A stretch of DNA of 6,510 bases, from contig ONXW01000415.1 of NCBI GenBank assembly GCA_900321915.1, positions 1 through 6,510 of the forward strand. Reading direction: 5' to 3'. Of this stretch, positions 5,339 to 6,510 are shown one piece after another. The translations under genes were made by a program, and so were the position numbers. The notes under the pieces are model-generated. The model had not been told where the DNA came from and searched no databases. It saw nothing but the letters and a program-made list of their open reading frames with translations. The first letter of the stretch is position 1, and every line of letters starts with the position of its first letter. The DNA comes from an uncultured Eubacteriales bacterium. GTDB taxonomy: Bacteria > Bacillota > Clostridia > Lachnospirales > Lachnospiraceae.

Positions 5339-5960
5339 CTATTATCTTACCTAAGAGGGATTGAAACTCTTCATGTGAAACCTCCTTGTTTTTCGCGTCT
5401 ATTATCTTACCTAAGAGGGATTGAAACTGGACTTTCTTTCCGTTTTGCCGAATTTTTTTCATAACTATTATCTTACCTAAGAGGGATTGAAACCTTAGGC
5501 AATCGTTTCTTCATCCAGGAGTTTGGCCTTCCTATTATCTTACCTAAGAGGGATTGAAACCGAATGGATGTGCTCCGGGGTGATGCTCTGACCGGTCCTA
5601 TTATCTTACCTAAGAGGGATTGAAACGGCCTCTGGAGTTGGGTCTGATCATGGCATTGTGCCTCCTATTATCTTACCTAAGAGGGATTGAAACGCGGTCT
5701 TCCAACTTGAACCATCCGGGAACGCCTTCTATTATCTTACCTAAGAGGGATTGAAACCACTATCCGCGCGAACGCGTCTGTCGGAATGAATGTGTTTCCT
5801 ATTATCTTACCTAAGAGGGATTGAAACCACTAGATTCTTTAAGAACACAATGATGAGGACCACCTATTATCTTACCTAAGAGGGATTGAAACTCACCTCG
5901 ACACTGGCATTGAATCTCTTTGCCATGAATTCCTATTATCTTACCTAAGAGGGATTGAAA
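5339..5960 (+). CRISPR. CRISPR array D, 10 repeats and 9 spacers
   Basis: The 29-nt repeats start at 5339, 5399, 5465, 5532, 5598, 5665, 5729, 5799, 5864 and 5933. All begin CTATTATCTTACCT and end GGGATTGAAAC, with AAG in the middle. The last has G for the final C, as expected of a leader-distal terminal repeat. Spacer lengths in order are 31, 37, 38, 37, 38, 35, 41, 36 and 40 nt. The leader promoter and the ATTGAAAC handle show transcription on the plus strand. Read as reverse complement, spacer 1 contains AAGGAGG-6 nt-ATG, spacer 2 starts TTATGAAAAAAATT, and spacer 9 has ATG plus ten open codons (MAKRFNASVEV). No spacer shows an obvious match inside the window. Confidence 0.99.
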
Positions 5961-6000
5961 GCGCTTCCGTTTCCCATGATTCAGGCGTTTGCCTGCCAAA

Positions 6001-6059
6001 GCAAGTAAACAGGACCCATCTCCCCGGTTCCGGGCGGACAGGTCCTGTTTTTGCTTTTT
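6001..6059 (+). terminator. Rho-independent terminator of array D
   Basis: AAACAGGACC (6007-6016) pairs with GGTCCTGTTT (6041-6050). The pairing extends imperfectly outward (GCAA with TTGC), and the loop contains a smaller CCCGG/CCGGG hairpin. TT-GC-TTTTTC follows. It lies 40 nt past the last repeat and closes the array transcript. The stretch 6060-6130 shows nothing further. Confidence 0.8.
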
Positions 6060-6130
6060 CGGCTTCAAAATCTTTTCCGTTATTCTTCTGTGTTCTTTTC
6101 CGATTGCGGGGAAAAACAGCAGAATAGATA

Positions 6131-6177
6131 TTGACTTTTGTGCTTGTTTAGATTATAATAACAAGCGTAAAAGTCAA
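6131..6177 (+). promoter_or_regulatory. abiE promoter overlapped by an inverted-repeat operator
   Basis: TTGACT (6131-6136) and TATAAT (6154-6159) are 17 bp apart. An inverted repeat of 18-bp arms, 6131-6148 and 6160-6177, matches at 16 of 18 positions and brackets the whole promoter core. AbiEi antitoxins are known to bind inverted repeats in their own promoter and repress it, so this is the likely autoregulatory site. Confidence 0.85.
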
Positions 6178-6201
6178 TTATGAGGAAGGGAGGACGACCA
6201 C

Positions 6202-6510
6202 ATGAATCATACGCAGCAAATCCTTGAAATGGCCAAGCAGAACAAAGGTGTCGTGACTGCCGCTATGATTGGTGAGGCCGGCCTTTCCCGCGGTATTCTG
6301 AAATATCTTGCCGATCTCGGAAAACTGGAAAAAACCGCGCGGGGCATTTATATCCTCCCTGACGCTTGGGAGGACGAGTTTGTGTCGCTGCAGGAGCGGT
6401 TCAAACGCGGGATCTTCTCCCTTGAGACCGCCCTGTTTCTCTGGAATTTAACTGACCGTACCCCAGGGAAATTCCATATGACCTTCCCCGGCACCTACAA
6501 CCTCTCAAAG
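6202..6510 (+). CDS. abiEi: AbiEi-family antitoxin / transcriptional regulator, 3' truncated by window end
   Basis: The first 103 codons of a gene that runs off the window. The product begins MNHTQQILEMAKQNKG, then VVTAAMIGEAGLSRGILKYL as a winged-helix DNA-binding domain, then GKLEKTARGIYIL (the wing) and FVSLQERFKRGIFSLETALFLW, a pattern characteristic of the AbiEi antitoxin of type IV toxin-antitoxin systems. AbiEi represses its own operon and counters the nucleotidyltransferase toxin AbiEii, which should follow downstream; such pairs act in phage abortive infection. The ATG at 6202 has GGGAGG 8 nt upstream. Its operator-bearing promoter (6131-6177) and the terminator before it make it a transcription unit separate from the CRISPR locus. 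The family call is from sequence pattern memory, without a search. Confidence 0.85.
   Translation, partial: MNHTQQILEMAKQNKGVVTAAMIGEAGLSRGILKYLADLGKLEKTARGIYILPDAWEDEFVSLQERFKRGIFSLETALFLWNLTDRTPGKFHMTFPGTYNLSK

Noticed and set aside
5202..5462. Minus-strand open frames through array D repeats (also 5811-6068)
   Set aside because: They translate repeats and spacers, giving the recurring FQSLLGKII peptide. The start of the first is interesting only as a spacer derived from another gene's start.
5368..5932. Self-targeting spacers against genes in the window
   Set aside because: Reading each spacer on both strands, I found no obvious match to cas6, cas2, rt-cas1, the 143-aa gene or abiEi. Only a genome-wide search could settle self-targeting.

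Overview
The window is an almost complete CRISPR adaptation and crRNA-processing locus, followed by the start of a type IV toxin-antitoxin (AbiE) operon. Consensus sigma-A-type promoters, strong AGGAGG-like ribosome binding sites, GC-rich cas genes set in AT-rich spacers, and the RT-Cas1 architecture suggest a Gram-positive anaerobe of the Clostridia. That taxonomic guess is inference only.

Layout from left to right. Positions 3-31 hold one CRISPR repeat at the left edge (array A, minus strand), followed by its leader (32-216). A terminator hairpin lies at 331-381. A 143-aa minus-strand gene of unknown function (578-1009) contains an internal domain duplication. Array B (1076-1303, minus, 4 repeats) and its leader (1304-1487) follow, then a second near-identical terminator (1602-1654). 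cas6 (1705-2421, minus) comes next. Array C (2424-2586, minus) has two good repeats and one degenerate repeat that runs to 2 nt from the cas6 start codon; its leader is 2587-2771. Then come cas2 (2811-3074, minus) and a reverse transcriptase-Cas1 fusion (3173-5074, minus). Leader D (5153-5338) and array D (5339-5960, plus, 10 repeats, 9 spacers) are divergent from rt-cas1. A terminator (6001-6059) closes array D. The truncated abiEi gene (6202 to window end) sits behind a promoter overlapped by an inverted-repeat operator.

How the parts fit. RT-Cas1 and Cas2 are the spacer-integration complex; the RT domain should allow capture of spacers from RNA. Cas6 would cut the transcripts of all arrays, which share one repeat family differing only at positions 16-17. 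No interference effector (Cas10, Cas7, Cas5, Cas3, Cas8) is in the window. RT-Cas1 usually accompanies type III systems, so the effector is probably elsewhere.

The most interesting observations are: (1) four leaders of 184-186 bp with the same ordered sequence blocks at nearly fixed spacing; (2) cas6 placed directly behind a mini-array, with its ribosome binding site inside a degenerate CRISPR repeat, suggesting self-cleavage feedback; (3) several spacers that, read antisense to the crRNA, look like translation starts (Shine-Dalgarno plus ATG), as expected for RNA-derived, mRNA-targeting spacers; (4) a repeated leader-array-gene-terminator module that also carries the unknown 143-aa protein.
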